64,000 nucleotides of DNA from Nymphaea colorata (taxonomy: Eukaryota; Streptophyta; Magnoliopsida; Nymphaeales; Nymphaeaceae): the NCBI RefSeq assembly GCF_008831285.2, contig NW_022204507.1, positions 7,150,174 to 7,214,173 on the forward strand, in the 5' to 3' direction. The notes under the pieces are model-generated. The model was not told the DNA's origin and ran no database searches. It saw only the letters and a program-made list of their open reading frames with translations. The first letter of the stretch is position 1. The number at the start of each line of letters is the position of its first letter. Positions 1 through 10,343 of the stretch are shown piece by piece. A program made the translations under genes and the position numbers.

Positions 1-1589
1 AGAGATAAGTCCTTCCATGAGGCTTTCTAGGATGAATTCAGCCATTTTTCAATGTTTGTTTGACCAATGACCAAGCAAATGCTGGCAAAAAAATGAACAT
101 CTTATGTTACATGACCATGCAATTACTCGTAGATTCTCAAAATCATGAATCCCTCTAGCAAAGGGGAACCAAACCATGGCCTCAATTATATTGTGATATC
201 TGAAATCACTAAACCACTCCCCTCAAAAGCAGGGTATCAAAAAGTCTCCGGCGATAGAGGTGTCTCAACATCCCAATCCTACGAATCCGACAATTTTGAT
301 GCCCTTATCTCCCCATTTTGCTTACCACATGAAATTGTATAAGCCCTATACCAACATGAATGATGCAGAGGAAGATGGCAATCCTTTTCCATTGGGTGAA
401 GTTTGGAGGTAGGGGCATTTTGATTGCAGAAATTCGTTAATGTGGCAGACAGATGAGGCTGATTTAGTTGATTGAAATATATTGTTTCTCTTACGTAGAA
501 ACAAATGCAGGGTTATTCGTGATCATGAAGTGCCAAAAAGGTACAACATGCAAGAGGGGAGTCCAATATAATTAATGAGAATTTGGAGCATAGCCTATCC
601 TATAATGGCGGTAAACCATCTTTTCCTTTTCCTTTGTTACCTTTCATGATTATCTTTTCAGCATCATGTTTTCTCCTATAGGAATTAGCCACTATGGCTG
701 CAATGAGGCCAGATTGAGGGGAAAAAATTGCAAGGTGTATTATTTCCAAAAAATCATGATAGCATGTGCTTAATATTAGTCACATTAATGGTGGTGACCA
801 AAGGCTGCTACTATAGAGTTCTTGTCAAAAGTTGAGTGGTGGTATGTGGAAAATAAAATGTTATGCTCTGATTTGTCTACTGCCCAAGGCAGAGGGTGAT
901 TTATAATTTTTGTTTATTCCTTGACTAGCACTATATCTATACTCATATTGATGTTTTCCACTTGAGTTTTCTCATGTTTCACAAAAAATGGCTTTGGTCA
1001 CCATTTCGAAATGTGCGAACTGATATCATAGAAATGGCTATGCAACTTTGCATAAATTCAAATGCGATTAACATCTTGTATAATATGTAAGGCCTACATT
1101 GTGTACACTAATTTCTCAAATACCATCATCTTCCAACATCACTCTTATGCTTGAAATAAATACTTTAGTTACCAAGAGAAGCTCAAATAATTTCTCTGGT
1201 TGCACAACCATTTCCCTCATGCTGAGTATTCCTGTAAATTAATTCATCATTTGATGCAGCAAATAAGTGAATTACCATTATTTTAAAATATGTACTACAT
1301 ATACAGAAAAGTAAGCAAAAAAAAATGCAAGTTTTCGCCTTCACCCTACTACTTATTCTCATTTCTTGGTTTCATGTTTCTTTGAGGTTTGTAAAACCAA
1401 CCTTCAAATTGTGGTAATATTGCAAAGTTACATGGGCATTACAGGTCATTATGGAGGGCTGCTAAAGCAAGGAGATCCTCTAATTTCTGGAACCATCAAG
1501 AAAAAGAATTTGTGAAAGGGTATAAACTGGGATGGAAAAAAATTATAGCACTCTCAACTTGCCCTATCATTAGTGCCTATTTTTAGTTG
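1..1589. repeat. Segmental repeat copy A, left part
   Basis: The sequence matches 41429-43033 (copy B) and 58440-60480 (copy C) in the same orientation; for example, the first bases recur at 41429 with a few substitutions. No convincing protein is seen on either strand. Reverse-strand reading continues the direction of the minus-strand copia remnant that precedes copies B and C, so part of this stretch may be its unrecognised upstream portion (inference). The copy is cut by the window edge and probably extends further left. Confidence 0.75.
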
Positions 1590-2216
1590 TGACAACTCTA
1601 AATTTTGGAGTGTTAAAAAGAATGGTTATGAAGATGCCGAACAAACAAATGCAGCAGACAAGTCAACCAAAAAAAGGATGTGAAGGCATTTTTGGTATTA
1701 TAGTAGGTTGTGTCTGATGTGATTTTTCCAACTATTGTTAGTGCTACAAAGTCCAAAGACCCTTCGTTACTTTTGAAACTTCATGAGGATGAAAAGATTA
1801 ACCACAGTTCAAATTTAAACTTTATGAAGAGAGTCTAGAAATTTGACAAGAAAATGGTGAGTTCAAAAATTTTTAGGCTACACCATTTATTATTATGAAA
1901 CAAACGAAGACTTTTGGTGAGGTTATAAATGAGCAAAAAGGTAGTTGAAAAAGTCTTGAGAAGTCTCCCCTCTAAATCTGAACATGTTCGTATTGCAATA
2001 GAAGAATCCAAGGATCTGTCTATGTACTTTATTGATGAGTTAAGAGGGTCTCTTCTAGCTCATGAACAACATATAAATAGGTCAACAGCAAAAGCCTTTC
2101 AAACTTTATTAGATATTTCAAAGAAACGATTGGAAGAAGTGATCAAAAGAACGAAGGAAAAAGTCAAGGACAAGGAGCCTTTAGAGGAACCACTCAAGGG
2201 CATGGTAGAGGAATGA
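1590..2216 (+). pseudogene. Copia gag fragment, copy A
   Basis: Broken gag polyprotein of a Ty1-copia retrotransposon, the capsid protein that would package element RNA. The longest open stretch is 1929-2216 (95 residues) and starts with SKKVVEKVLRSLPSK, followed by IDELRGSLLAHEQ and INRS, the usual C-terminal half of copia UBN2-type gag. Upstream pieces are readable across frameshifts, including a KFW motif near 1597 and VVSDVIFPTIVSA near 1705. The stop at 2214 lies before the zinc knuckle. From about 1690 onward this copy is almost identical to copy B at 43131-43660, far closer than its flanks. Decayed, not functional. Confidence 0.85.
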
Positions 2217-2787
2217 GAAGACCTTTTGGTGCTTTTCGAAAGTGTTATGACATAGCAGGAAGGCAGTTGAGATCAATATTTTAGAGGAAATTAGTTTCAT
2301 GTTTGCAAGAAGTTTGTCATATCAAAGCCAAATGTTTTGAAAAGCCAAAGCAATAAGCTAGTTTTGTTGAACAAAATGATTTTTTTTGTCTTATGTACAT
2401 CTATGAGTTTTAAAAGTTGAACGTGTAAAATATATATAGTTTGTAGATAGTGGTTATAGTAACCATATGACATGTGGTATTCAAAAACATTCATGAGACT
2501 GTAAAGCTTGATATGTGGCTTGGAGACAACGAAAAAGTAACTGTAAATTGCAAATTGAATAGTAAATATCATGATGTGTACTATGTTCTAGGGTCAGCTG
2601 AAAATTTATTTATTGGGGAGCAATTGATCCAAAAGGCCTACACCCTTTTATTTGAAAATGATGCTTATAAAATTGAAAATGGAAGCAGTATTATTCAAAT
2701 TAAAAAAATTGCTTTTAAAATCATCTAGATAGGTGATTGTGCTTTTATTGCAATGGTTGATCTTAATTGTAAGCTATGACATATGAG
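2217..2787 (+). pseudogene. Copia zinc knuckle and protease fragment, copy A first unit
   Basis: This continues gag-pol after several frameshifts. A damaged zinc knuckle is visible near 2310-2345 (CHIKAKCFEKPKQ, with the first cysteines displaced). The aspartic protease active-site region reads VDSGYSNHMT at about 2443-2472, with the catalytic DSG intact at 2446-2454. A frame change follows, and then the GAG-pre-integrase-like part reads through MWLGDNEKV to 2728. The protein would normally process the gag-pol polyprotein. The core of this unit differs from copy B (43661-44231) by only a handful of bases. Confidence 0.8.
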
Positions 2788-3406
2788 GAAAAGTCAAGGA
2801 CAAGGAGCCTTTAGAGGAACCACTCAAGGGCATGGTAGAGGAATGGGAAAATCTTTTCGTGCTTTTCGAAAATGTTATGACATAGGAGGAAGGTAGTTGA
2901 GATCAATATTTTAGAGGAAAGTAGTTTCATGTTTGCAAGAAGTTTGTCATATCGAAGCCAAATGTTTTGAAAAGGCAAAGCAATAAGCTGGTTTTGTTGA
3001 ACAAAATGAATTTTTTTTGTCTTATGTACATCTATGAGTTTTAAAAGTTGAAAGTGTAAAATATACATAGTTTGTTTCTAGTGGTTATAGTAACCATATG
3101 ACATGTGGTATTCAAAAATATTCATGAGACTGTAAAGCTTGATATGTGGCTTGGAGACAACGAAGAAGAAAGTGTAAATTGCAAATTGAATCATGATGTG
3201 TACTATGTTCTAGGGTCAGCTGAAAATTTATTTATTGTGGAGCAATTGATCCAAAAGGTCTGCACATTTTTATTTGAAAATGATGCTTGTGAAATTGAAA
3301 ATGGAAGCAGTATTATTCAAATTACAAAAATTGCTTTTAAAATCATCTAGATAGGTGATTGTGCTTTTATTGCAAAGGTATCTTAATTATAAGCTATGAC
3401 ATATGA
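2788..3406 (+). pseudogene. Copia zinc knuckle and protease fragment, copy A second unit
   Basis: Second unit of the tandem duplication. It repeats the gag end, the damaged zinc knuckle and the protease region. The protease active site is lost: the codon for the catalytic aspartate in VDSG is replaced by TCT (serine) near 3075. The open piece 3105-3350 carries MWLGDNEE and lacks the residues SKY found in unit 1. It is more diverged from copy B than unit 1 is, so this is probably the original resident sequence of copy A. Confidence 0.8.
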
Positions 3407-3754
3407 GGTATAAATGAATATTTATTGGCTATTGCATTGAGCCTAGCTAAAGGTTATCATCTTGATAATCCTACTACTAAAAAACTAATTATAAGAAGAG
3501 AGGCCATTTTAAGGAAAAATCTTGTTATAAATGGGTAAAAGATGAAACTGTTATACTACAAATTGATGAAGTTGAAATGCAACTAAACCATCTTGATGAA
3601 GCAGCATCATCAAAAAAATCAGAAGGTGGAGATGAACATTCAAATTAAAAACCCAACTATTGAAGATATAGAGTGTACACTTGGTGATAACACTCAACCA
3701 AGAAAAGCATGTTAAGTGTGTCTTTGTGTCTTAGCTTTTGCTACTATAGAACTA
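3407..3754 (+). pseudogene. Copia integrase C-terminal linker fragment, copy A
   Basis: A short stretch reads GYHLDNPTTKKLIIRREAIL near 3450-3515, which corresponds to the segment after the copia integrase core (typically GYKLYNP...SRDVIF). A glutamate and serine rich linker follows, with ILQIDEVE and HLDEAASSKKS. The integrase zinc finger and the DDE catalytic core are absent, because the protease region joins this segment directly. All three copies show the same gap, so the deletion predates the duplication. Confidence 0.7.
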
Positions 3755-4230
3755 TTAACTTATGATGAAGCATGTTTAAGAAAAAATTGGATAAATGCAG
3801 TGAAAAAGAGATGCATGTTATTGAAAAGAAATGACACATGGGAGCTTTCCAATTTGCCACTAATGGGTCTATAGGTTTTACACATGATGCTAAAGAAATA
3901 GTGAAAAAATGTGAAGCAAGATCGATAACTGGATGTTTTGTATAAAAATATGACATTAATTTCATTGGAGGTTTTTCACATGTTGCAAGATTTGAGACAG
4001 TAAAGATGGTTTCTTCTGTTGCTGCCCAATTCACATGGAAGATTTTTCAGTTATTTGAATGAGAGGTATATGTTGATCAACTACCTGGGTATATCATTAA
4101 AGGAAATGAAGAAAGGTTTATAAAATATAAAATTCCCTTTGTACATAAAAAAAAGCCGCTCGTGCATGGTATAGTCACCTCAAAAAAAAATTTATCAAAA
4201 TGGTTTTCAAAGGAGTGATAGTGAAAAAGT
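3755..4230 (+). pseudogene. Copia reverse transcriptase N-terminal fragment, copy A
   Basis: This reads LTYDEACLRKNWINAVKKR and NDTWELSNLP, the start of copia reverse transcriptase, then VARFETVKMVSSVAAQ and VYVDQLPGY on the far side of stops and frameshifts. The family would normally continue to the YVDD catalytic motif, but the sequence jumps to the C-terminal connection region, so the palm is missing. Enzymatically dead. Equivalent to 44555-45020 in copy B. Confidence 0.85.
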
Positions 4231-4915
4231 TTTAACTCATGAATTGCAAAAGGTTGCGCAACTCCCATTGATATCAATGAAAAAGTGACTGTGGATGTTG
4301 GAATGACGAAAGATAATGAAAGGTATTTTAGAAACATGGTTACTTGACGCACATTCAACCAGATATTGTGTTTTAAATAGGTTTCATCAAGATTTGTGCA
4401 CCACGCGTTGGTGCAACACCATGGTGCGGAAAAAAGACTTCTTTGTTACGTTTGCTCAGCCATTAATTATGGAACTTTTTATAGACCTATTGCTAACTTT
4501 GCTTTAGGTTGTCATACCAACATCGATTGGCAGGTTTAAGTGTATGACTCAAAAAGGCAAAGTTCAATAGCCTTATTTTCATTAGAAGCATAATTTATTG
4601 CTGCTATTACTACTACATGCCAAGCAATGTGGATGAGGTGTATTTTAAAAGATTTACATATGGAATAAATAAGTCATACTCAGCTTTATTGTGATCATAA
4701 GTCTACCATTTCTATAGCAAAAAATCTTACCTTCTATAGAATGACTAAGCAAACAGAGCTGAGATATCATTTCCTCGGAGATGACGTTGAAAAAAGAAAA
4801 GTTGTGCTGAAGCAATGATTTTCCAATGAGAATGTTGCCAATTGTCTTATAAAACCATTATCACCATCAAAATTTGTTACGTTTAGAAAGCCCGTCGGTG
4901 TGCAAACATTTTTCA
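4231..4915 (+). pseudogene. Copia RNase H fragment, copy A
   Basis: Remnant of the connection and RNase H domains. Readable pieces include INYGTFYRPIANFAL near 4460-4505, the A/SLEA-FIAA region where the family has STTEAEYIAA (4570-4600), TTCQAMWMRCILKDLHME (4611-4665), and the C-terminal LRYHF and NENVANCLIKPLSPSKF motifs up to about 4885. Several stops interrupt the frame. It lies directly upstream of the polypurine tract. Parallel copy at 45050-45760. Confidence 0.85.
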
Positions 4916-4920
4916 CATTA

Positions 4921-4931
4921 AGGGGAAGAAA
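4921..4931 (+). other. Polypurine tract of copia copy A
   Basis: AGGGGAAGAA lies immediately before TGTTAATTAC, the expected arrangement of the plus-strand priming site and the 5' end of a copia LTR. Copy B has the same tract at 45766-45776. Confidence 0.7.
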
Positions 4932-5140
4932 TGTTAATTACTCTTCAAGTAAAAATTTATTGGTATCCTATGTGGGTAGCCACCGTGGTGGTCATGGAAG
5001 TTTCAAGGACTTGATAGTTTATTATTTTAGGGGACTTTGCGTGGCGTGCATCTCCTCCAAAGCATGGTGTTTTTTGGTGGGTCGTTTTTGAGTGGTGTTT
5101 CAAGATGGCAGGGTGAGCCGTGTGGCAGCTTTGCTTCCTT
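4932..5140 (+). repeat. Probable 3' LTR of copia copy A (right end uncertain)
   Basis: It begins TGTTAATTACTC right after the polypurine tract. A diverged relative of the same stretch lies at about 60007-60190 in copy C, upstream of gag, where a 5' LTR should be; the two share GACATGGAAGTTTCAAG-like sequence and a following GT-rich part. The right end is not defined because no second clean LTR is available. Copy B equivalent: 45778-45985. Confidence 0.55.
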
Positions 5141-7177
5141 TTTTTTCCTTTTTCCTTTTTGGTGGGTCGTTTTTGTGTGGTATTTTTGGGCTACGTTTGT
5201 CCAATTTTCTTTAAACCAACCTTCACCGTGATGCCCTAACACCCAGCATGAATAGCGGTCCAAGAAGGGAGGAGGTGGAGACCATCAGAAGGACACCGTA
5301 GACCTTCATTGACATGTGATCACCTGCAACATGCTGCACTTTGTTATTCTTTTTGGGTTGTGTGCAATTTCGGAAAAGGAAGACTCTTGAATTTCTCCGT
5401 GGTGGGGGTCAAGTATCTCAAGTGGACACTCGTACCACTGGGAACAAAGAACAGAGAAAAGTACGAAACTAAAAGCAGTACCCACCTGCTTAACAAAGGA
5501 AGAGGGAGAGGGCTATGCCCAGCGAGGTAATGCCCACGTACAAGGCATGGGAGCGGGTGCCGGTTATGAAAAGACTGGTGCAAGAAGGGTTGAGGAGTGC
5601 AAAGCAGATCATCAGATTCCCTTTAATCATGCTGCTTTGGGAAGTAGTTAGGGAATTACCACCTTCCTGCTCAATTTATGGTGCAACTTTGACAAAACAA
5701 CACATTAATTTGAGGAGGACGCTACAAAGAGAGACAGAAGGAGACGCAAGAGGAAGCGGATGGCAACTAGGATGGACGAATGGGCTAGTAATAATTCTCA
5801 CCACCATCGGATAACACTGCTGATGTCGATGCCTCCTGCCAGCCCAATTCTACATCTACCTCCACCTGCTCAGGTGGAGAGTACCGGCATCTGCATCTAC
5901 TTCCAAATCCACCAAGAAGGCAGCGGGAAGTTAAGGGTCCTCTGGCCTGTTTACCGCAGGAGTGGTGTAATAGAACAACCACATAGTGAAGCCGATGAAT
6001 TCCCTCACAAGGTTTGTGATAGAATTCATGTCTTCCCTCCATTCCTTGCAGATGACTATGACCGAAACACTCTCCCTGTCCCTGGAAGAGGGGCACCAAG
6101 GAGTCTTTCTTTCCTTCGTCGTGTTTATGTGGGCTTTGCTCTCGAATAGGTGGGCAATGTAATTTTTTTTTGTTATTGTGTTGCGGCCAACCATCTGGCC
6201 ATTTTGCATTGCCTCATTAATATTTTGGCTCTCTCCCTGATTTAGGATTTCTTTCTATATATTTATTTCTGTAAAATCGAGACCGTTGATCAATGTCACT
6301 TTTAAAATAATTTTTCAGCTGTGGTCTTATATTCTTCCAATGGTGTGGACGTGCATTGCATTTGGACCTGGAAGTAAATGGGCGTGAAACCTGTCTCGCC
6401 TAAAACTCGTCTCCCTCAAATATGGCCAACACACTGGTTTCCGTCTATAATAATGGTTTTCACTTGGAAGCCTCTGTTCTAGGGGAGAAAGGCAGGTTGC
6501 AGGAGGTGTGTCGCAGATCGAGGGGAGAGATGCGAGCAACTTGCAGGCAGTGTGTAGCAGATCTTACAGAAAGAGGCGAGCGATTATATCTCTAGACAGG
6601 ATGTTCTCTTAACCACATCCATTATTTTTTGGATGTTCATATATTTTGGTTCGAATTCCGATTTCAAAACAATTGTAAAAGAAATCAATAGCATATCCAA
6701 CTTAAATCTCATTTTTAAATTCACATTTATATTTGAATCTGCATTTTAAATTGAATCCTAGCTGCACTATAATATGTTAATAGCCGACTTTCAAAACCTT
6801 GGACATTGGATATCAGATATTTACTATTTCAAATTTAATCTAAATCCTCGTCTGATCAGATATTTATTTAAATATGAATTTATATCTAAATTTAATCGGA
6901 TGTCATTTCTTAAATCCAGATCCAATTTGATTTATTAATCAAATGTTATATTTTGTTTCATATTTCTTTTTTTTTTTTGGTGTAGTTCAATCGTACGACG
7001 GATCAAAATTGGATTTTATGACATCCTTGCCAGAAGGAGACCTCCAAATATATTCTGTGAAAGTGGTTCTTCTTGAAATTTAATTTACTCCCTATTTTCT
7101 GGTGTACATGCAATTCTAAATTTCTGAAATGTACATTAAACAAGCATATGTTTGGCTGCCCTTATCATGATCTTGGG
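5141..7177. repeat. Segmental repeat copy A, right part
   Basis: Matches copy B at 45986-46522 and 50740-52528, which is split there by a later copia insertion. Similarity ends near 7177/52528. The part at 5230-6600 is less AT-rich and contains short open stretches in several frames, but they are not preserved between the two copies, so no gene is called. The part at 6640-6960 is AT-rich with GATATC/ATTTAAAT-like words typical of old plant LTR or intergenic repeats. Confidence 0.7.
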
Positions 7178-9209
7178 CATCAAAACTCTTTCATTTGAGT
7201 ATTTAGTCAATTTTTCACTTTGTCTCTCCCCCTCCCTCCCTTTCTCTCACTCTCTCTCTCTATACATATATATGGGTGTGTGTGTGTATGAGATGGTAGA
7301 ATAAGATTCACAAAATGTAGAGAGAGAACCAGAGCCATGTGTTTGCTTGCACACCATGGCAGGTGGTTTGTGAAAGTCATGACTGAAAGCCTAAATTGAC
7401 GTTGAGCCACGATTGGTAGCATGTGAAAACTGATGACAACCATGGAAATCCACAATCATGATGGAAGGAATTGGAGATGAAGATCAGAGACAATGTTACA
7501 CAACAATTAATCACTTTTAAAATCAGCTCGCACATTTTGGGAGCTTAATATTTTGGTGTTTCATGCATAAAAATTACACGTCATTACCACTAGTCAATAT
7601 ATGCATGCATTTTTGTTCGGACAAAAGTTTGTTGGCCAATTTATTGTGTGAGATGGCACAGCTTTACCTATTATCATCTGTGACCACCTCATTCTTATTG
7701 ACATTCGGACAAAAGAACACCCAATTGTTATGCGTTATGGGTAGTGAGTTCACTTTGTAATAGGGTAACTGCTTACATGTCAAATTTTTTAATCTTACAT
7801 GAAGAAAGTTACAAATTGAGGTTGTTTACCTATACATGCTCGTGTTCCTTGTGTGGGATTCTGAAAGACAAGGTCAGACCTGTCGGCATGAGGTCTGTTC
7901 ATTTATGGCACTTTATCAAGGAGTAATTATACCAAGAACTATACTAAAATGTGTCATTTCCTAAATCTAAATGTCATCCAAAACCTAAGAAAGCAAACGT
8001 ACCCTAATTTTGAAATCATTCATATGCTGAAATTTTAGTAGATATTAGAAATAGACTGATAAACAAGAAGAAATTAATATGAAGTTTGTTTATATCCAAA
8101 TTATTATAGATCATTACAAATCATTGTCTTAAATTTAATATGATGCATGCAAAACTAGGCCATATAGACCTGGAGTCCTGTCTCTAATAGGACTTGAGTG
8201 TAGGACATGGACCTAGCAAGGAAATCTAGATCTGAAACCAAAAATTGAAATCAAAATGTGTGAGATTTATATAATTTTGGTTTCAAATTGAAATGAAAAC
8301 TATTATGTCATGATGTTGAGATTAAGAGTTCGTGATTGAAAATTTAAGGTCAGAAATCCATTAGATCATGATCTCATATTAAATCTTTTAAAATCCAAAT
8401 TTTGAGATAATAGATTCAAATATGGTGATACATGATTTAAAGACTGGTACTTGGGCTTCATTCTGGGGGAATTGATCCAAGGTTTGTGATGAAATACTCA
8501 TTTGCTTAGAAAATCTATTCAAGTTCCAAAACCGAAAATGCAAGATCTAAAATCTAGGATGTGAAATTTGAAATCCATAATCCAATATCCATAGTTTGAG
8601 ATTTATGATTTGAGACTCATATATAAAATCAGATTTAAAATCCAAAGTCTGAAATTCAAGATCCAAAATCTAATATCTAAAATGCAAGATCCATAATTCA
8701 ATATGAAATCCCTAATCTAAGATGTAAAATCCAATAATTGAGATCCAAATCCCATGCACTATAATTGGGTTTAATAAGAAGGTTTAGACCAGTTATAAGG
8801 CTGATGATTTGAATCCAGTGCCATGAATTGAGACCTAAGATCCAAATAGGCAGGGGGTAGGTTGGTCAAAAGTAGATTTAAACCTACATAGGGATAGGTT
8901 TGACTGTAGTAAACGTGTTTGATATTATTCAAATCATGTGATATATGATGTAAACTTCACTCATTTCATATGAATGGGTGTCTAAAGAAATTTGAAATAG
9001 ACAAAAAGGTTATGGAAATAGGCTCACAAGTAGGTGACTCTAAGATGGATATGAGCTAGGTCTTTGTAGACTCCATGTCTACATGACCTAAGGTTTTTGA
9101 AATCATTTAAATAATTTAACTTTCTAAATATTTTAGAAAAACATGATTTTGAAATGGTTCTTGTCTGAGAACCAAATTGGATTCAAGTTTTCACATACTT
9201 GGGTTAATG
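7178..9209. other. Intergenic stretch, no gene seen
   Basis: Mostly AT-rich unique-looking sequence. A pyrimidine-rich and (TG)n tract lies at 7211-7292. Open frames here are short and carry no recognisable motif. A degenerate short-period repeat occupies 8210-8860. Confidence 0.5.
8210..8860. repeat. Degenerate short-period repeat rich in AAATCCAAGATCT-like words
   Basis: Words such as AAATCCA, AAGATC, AAAATCTAA and GAGATT recur roughly every 12-18 bases for about 650 bases without an exact unit. No reading frame persists. It looks like an old, decayed satellite-like or LTR-internal repeat. A similar texture in a different phase and strand sense occurs at 35570-36135. Confidence 0.55.
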
Positions 9210-9245
9210 CCAAAGGGTATGCTACTAGGTTGACCTAGTGTTCCA

Positions 9246-9434
9246 TTAGTGCCTAAACATATAGAAGTCGATTGCCATTATTCTGAGGTGAAAATACAAG
9301 ATAGAACCCTGCTAACTTTATATGGAAGAAGTGAAAAACAACTAACCAATATTTTCCCCAAGAGTCATGTGAAAGAGAAGTATCAATGCATAGCCAGCAA
9401 ATTTGGACAAATTGACATTTGTACACCAACTTAA
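9246..9434 (+). pseudogene. Copia RNase H C-terminal fragment
   Basis: Starting from PKHIEVDCHYSEVKIQ the sequence follows the C-terminal end of a copia RNase H (the family has TKHIEVDCHFVREK), then KQLTNIFPKS (usual EQLADIFTKALPKS) and the ending KFGQIDICTPT before a stop at 9432-9434. Everything upstream of this last ~60 residues is absent. It is a different lineage from the elements at 1.6-5 kb and 46.5-50.7 kb, judging by its ending. It is followed by a polypurine tract and an LTR, so it is the 3' end of a truncated element. Confidence 0.85.
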
Positions 9435-9466
9435 GGGGGAGACTATAACTTGATTTTAGGGGAAGA

Positions 9467-9731
9467 TGTTAGCATCTTCAGCCCCAGCTAAGGCATATCA
9501 GGTGGTTGCACATTTTTGGAAGTGATATCTTTTATTCCTAGAAGCTTATTGTTCTCCTAGTGAATGCATTTTGGCTGTTCTTAATTTTTTGGTTTTGAGA
9601 TTTCTTCCCCTGCTCATTATCCTGTAGCCCTTTATATTCTCACTTTGTATGATGTCTCTTCTTCTCCTTGTATGTATGCTATTATGTCAAACCGTGTAAC
9701 CTTCTGCGTGATGATTTCTTAAGCCAATGCA
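9467..9731 (+). repeat. 3' LTR of a truncated copia element
   Basis: A purine tract (TTAGGGGAAGA) precedes TGTTAGCATC, a classical copia LTR start. The stretch ends near CCAATGCA at 9731, where gypsy coding sequence begins at once. No second LTR copy is present, so the right border rests on the CA end and on the start of unrelated coding sequence and may be off by 10-15 bases. A possible TATA-like element is not obvious. Confidence 0.6.
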
Positions 9732-10343
9732 GATCAATTGGCAGATTTTCCACTATCTGAACAAATTAAAACAGAGGATGATTTTTCAGATGAGCAAATC
9801 CTAACGACTGAACCAGAGCCAATTTGGGAGATGTATTTTGGTGGATCTAAAAGCACTGCTGGGACAGACATTGGGATACTTTTCATTACGCCAAAAAGGG
9901 AAATGATTCCTTACTCCATCAAATTGAATTTCTCCTACACACATAATATGGCAGAGTACGAGGCCCTAATCCAAGGACTCAAAATGCTGCTCAAATTTAA
10001 AGTGCAGAGAGTTTACATTTTTGGAGATTCTCTCTTAGTTGTCAGTCAGGTCAAAGGAGATTGACAAGTCAAAGATCAGAAATTGATCCCATATCAAGAG
10101 TTAGCAACTTCCCTCTTAAGACAATTCAAGGAATATCAACTCTTGCATGTCAAAAGAGAATTTAACCCGATTGCAGATGGTTTGGTCAGTTTAGGCTCCA
10201 CCATTGCCTTCAAACCTAGAGAATCTATGAGATCTTTTGAAGTCGGAAGACTCGAACAACCATCTTTTGTCATACCAGAACAAATGTTACAAGCAGAAAA
10301 CAGAGAAACACCATGGTATCAGAACATCAAAGATTTTCTCTAG
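9732..10343 (+). pseudogene. Ty3-gypsy RNase H domain (Tat-like second RNase H)
   Basis: One frame reads ADQLADFPLSEQ, then YFGGSKSTAGT, MAEYEALIQGL, VYIFGDSLLVVSQ and NPIADGL. This is the order of an RNase H fold with catalytic D-E-D-D, of the archaeal-like type carried as an additional RNase H by plant Tat/Ogre gypsy elements (family knowledge). The first catalytic aspartate is replaced: the family has YFDGS and here it is YFGGS, near 9840. The E, second D (FGDS) and last D (IADG) are present. In-frame stops occur at 10062 and 10341. The frame otherwise stays open into the integrase. Confidence 0.85.

Larger units (their letters stand above)
2158..3406 (+). repeat. Tandem duplication of about 630 bp inside the copia element
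   Basis: The stretch beginning AAAAGTCAAGGACAAGGAG occurs at 2158 and again at 2788. Each unit runs through the end of gag, the zinc knuckle and the protease. Copy B (43602-44231) and copy C have it once. The two units differ clearly: unit 1 is almost identical to copy B, while unit 2 shares several variants with copy C. The junction is ATATGAGG joined to AAAAGTC near 2787/2788. Confidence 0.9.

Noticed and set aside
145-342. Start-codon open frame conserved in copies A and C
   Set aside because: The copies differ by frameshifts and early stops; the apparent similarity is that of the underlying repeat.
4077-4358. Minus-strand open frames over the copia reverse transcriptase
   Set aside because: They are antisense shadows of the plus-strand pol remnant.
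5760-6149. 129-residue plus-strand open frame in segment A
   Set aside because: The frame is interrupted and shifted in copy B (50852 onward), so it is not under coding constraint.
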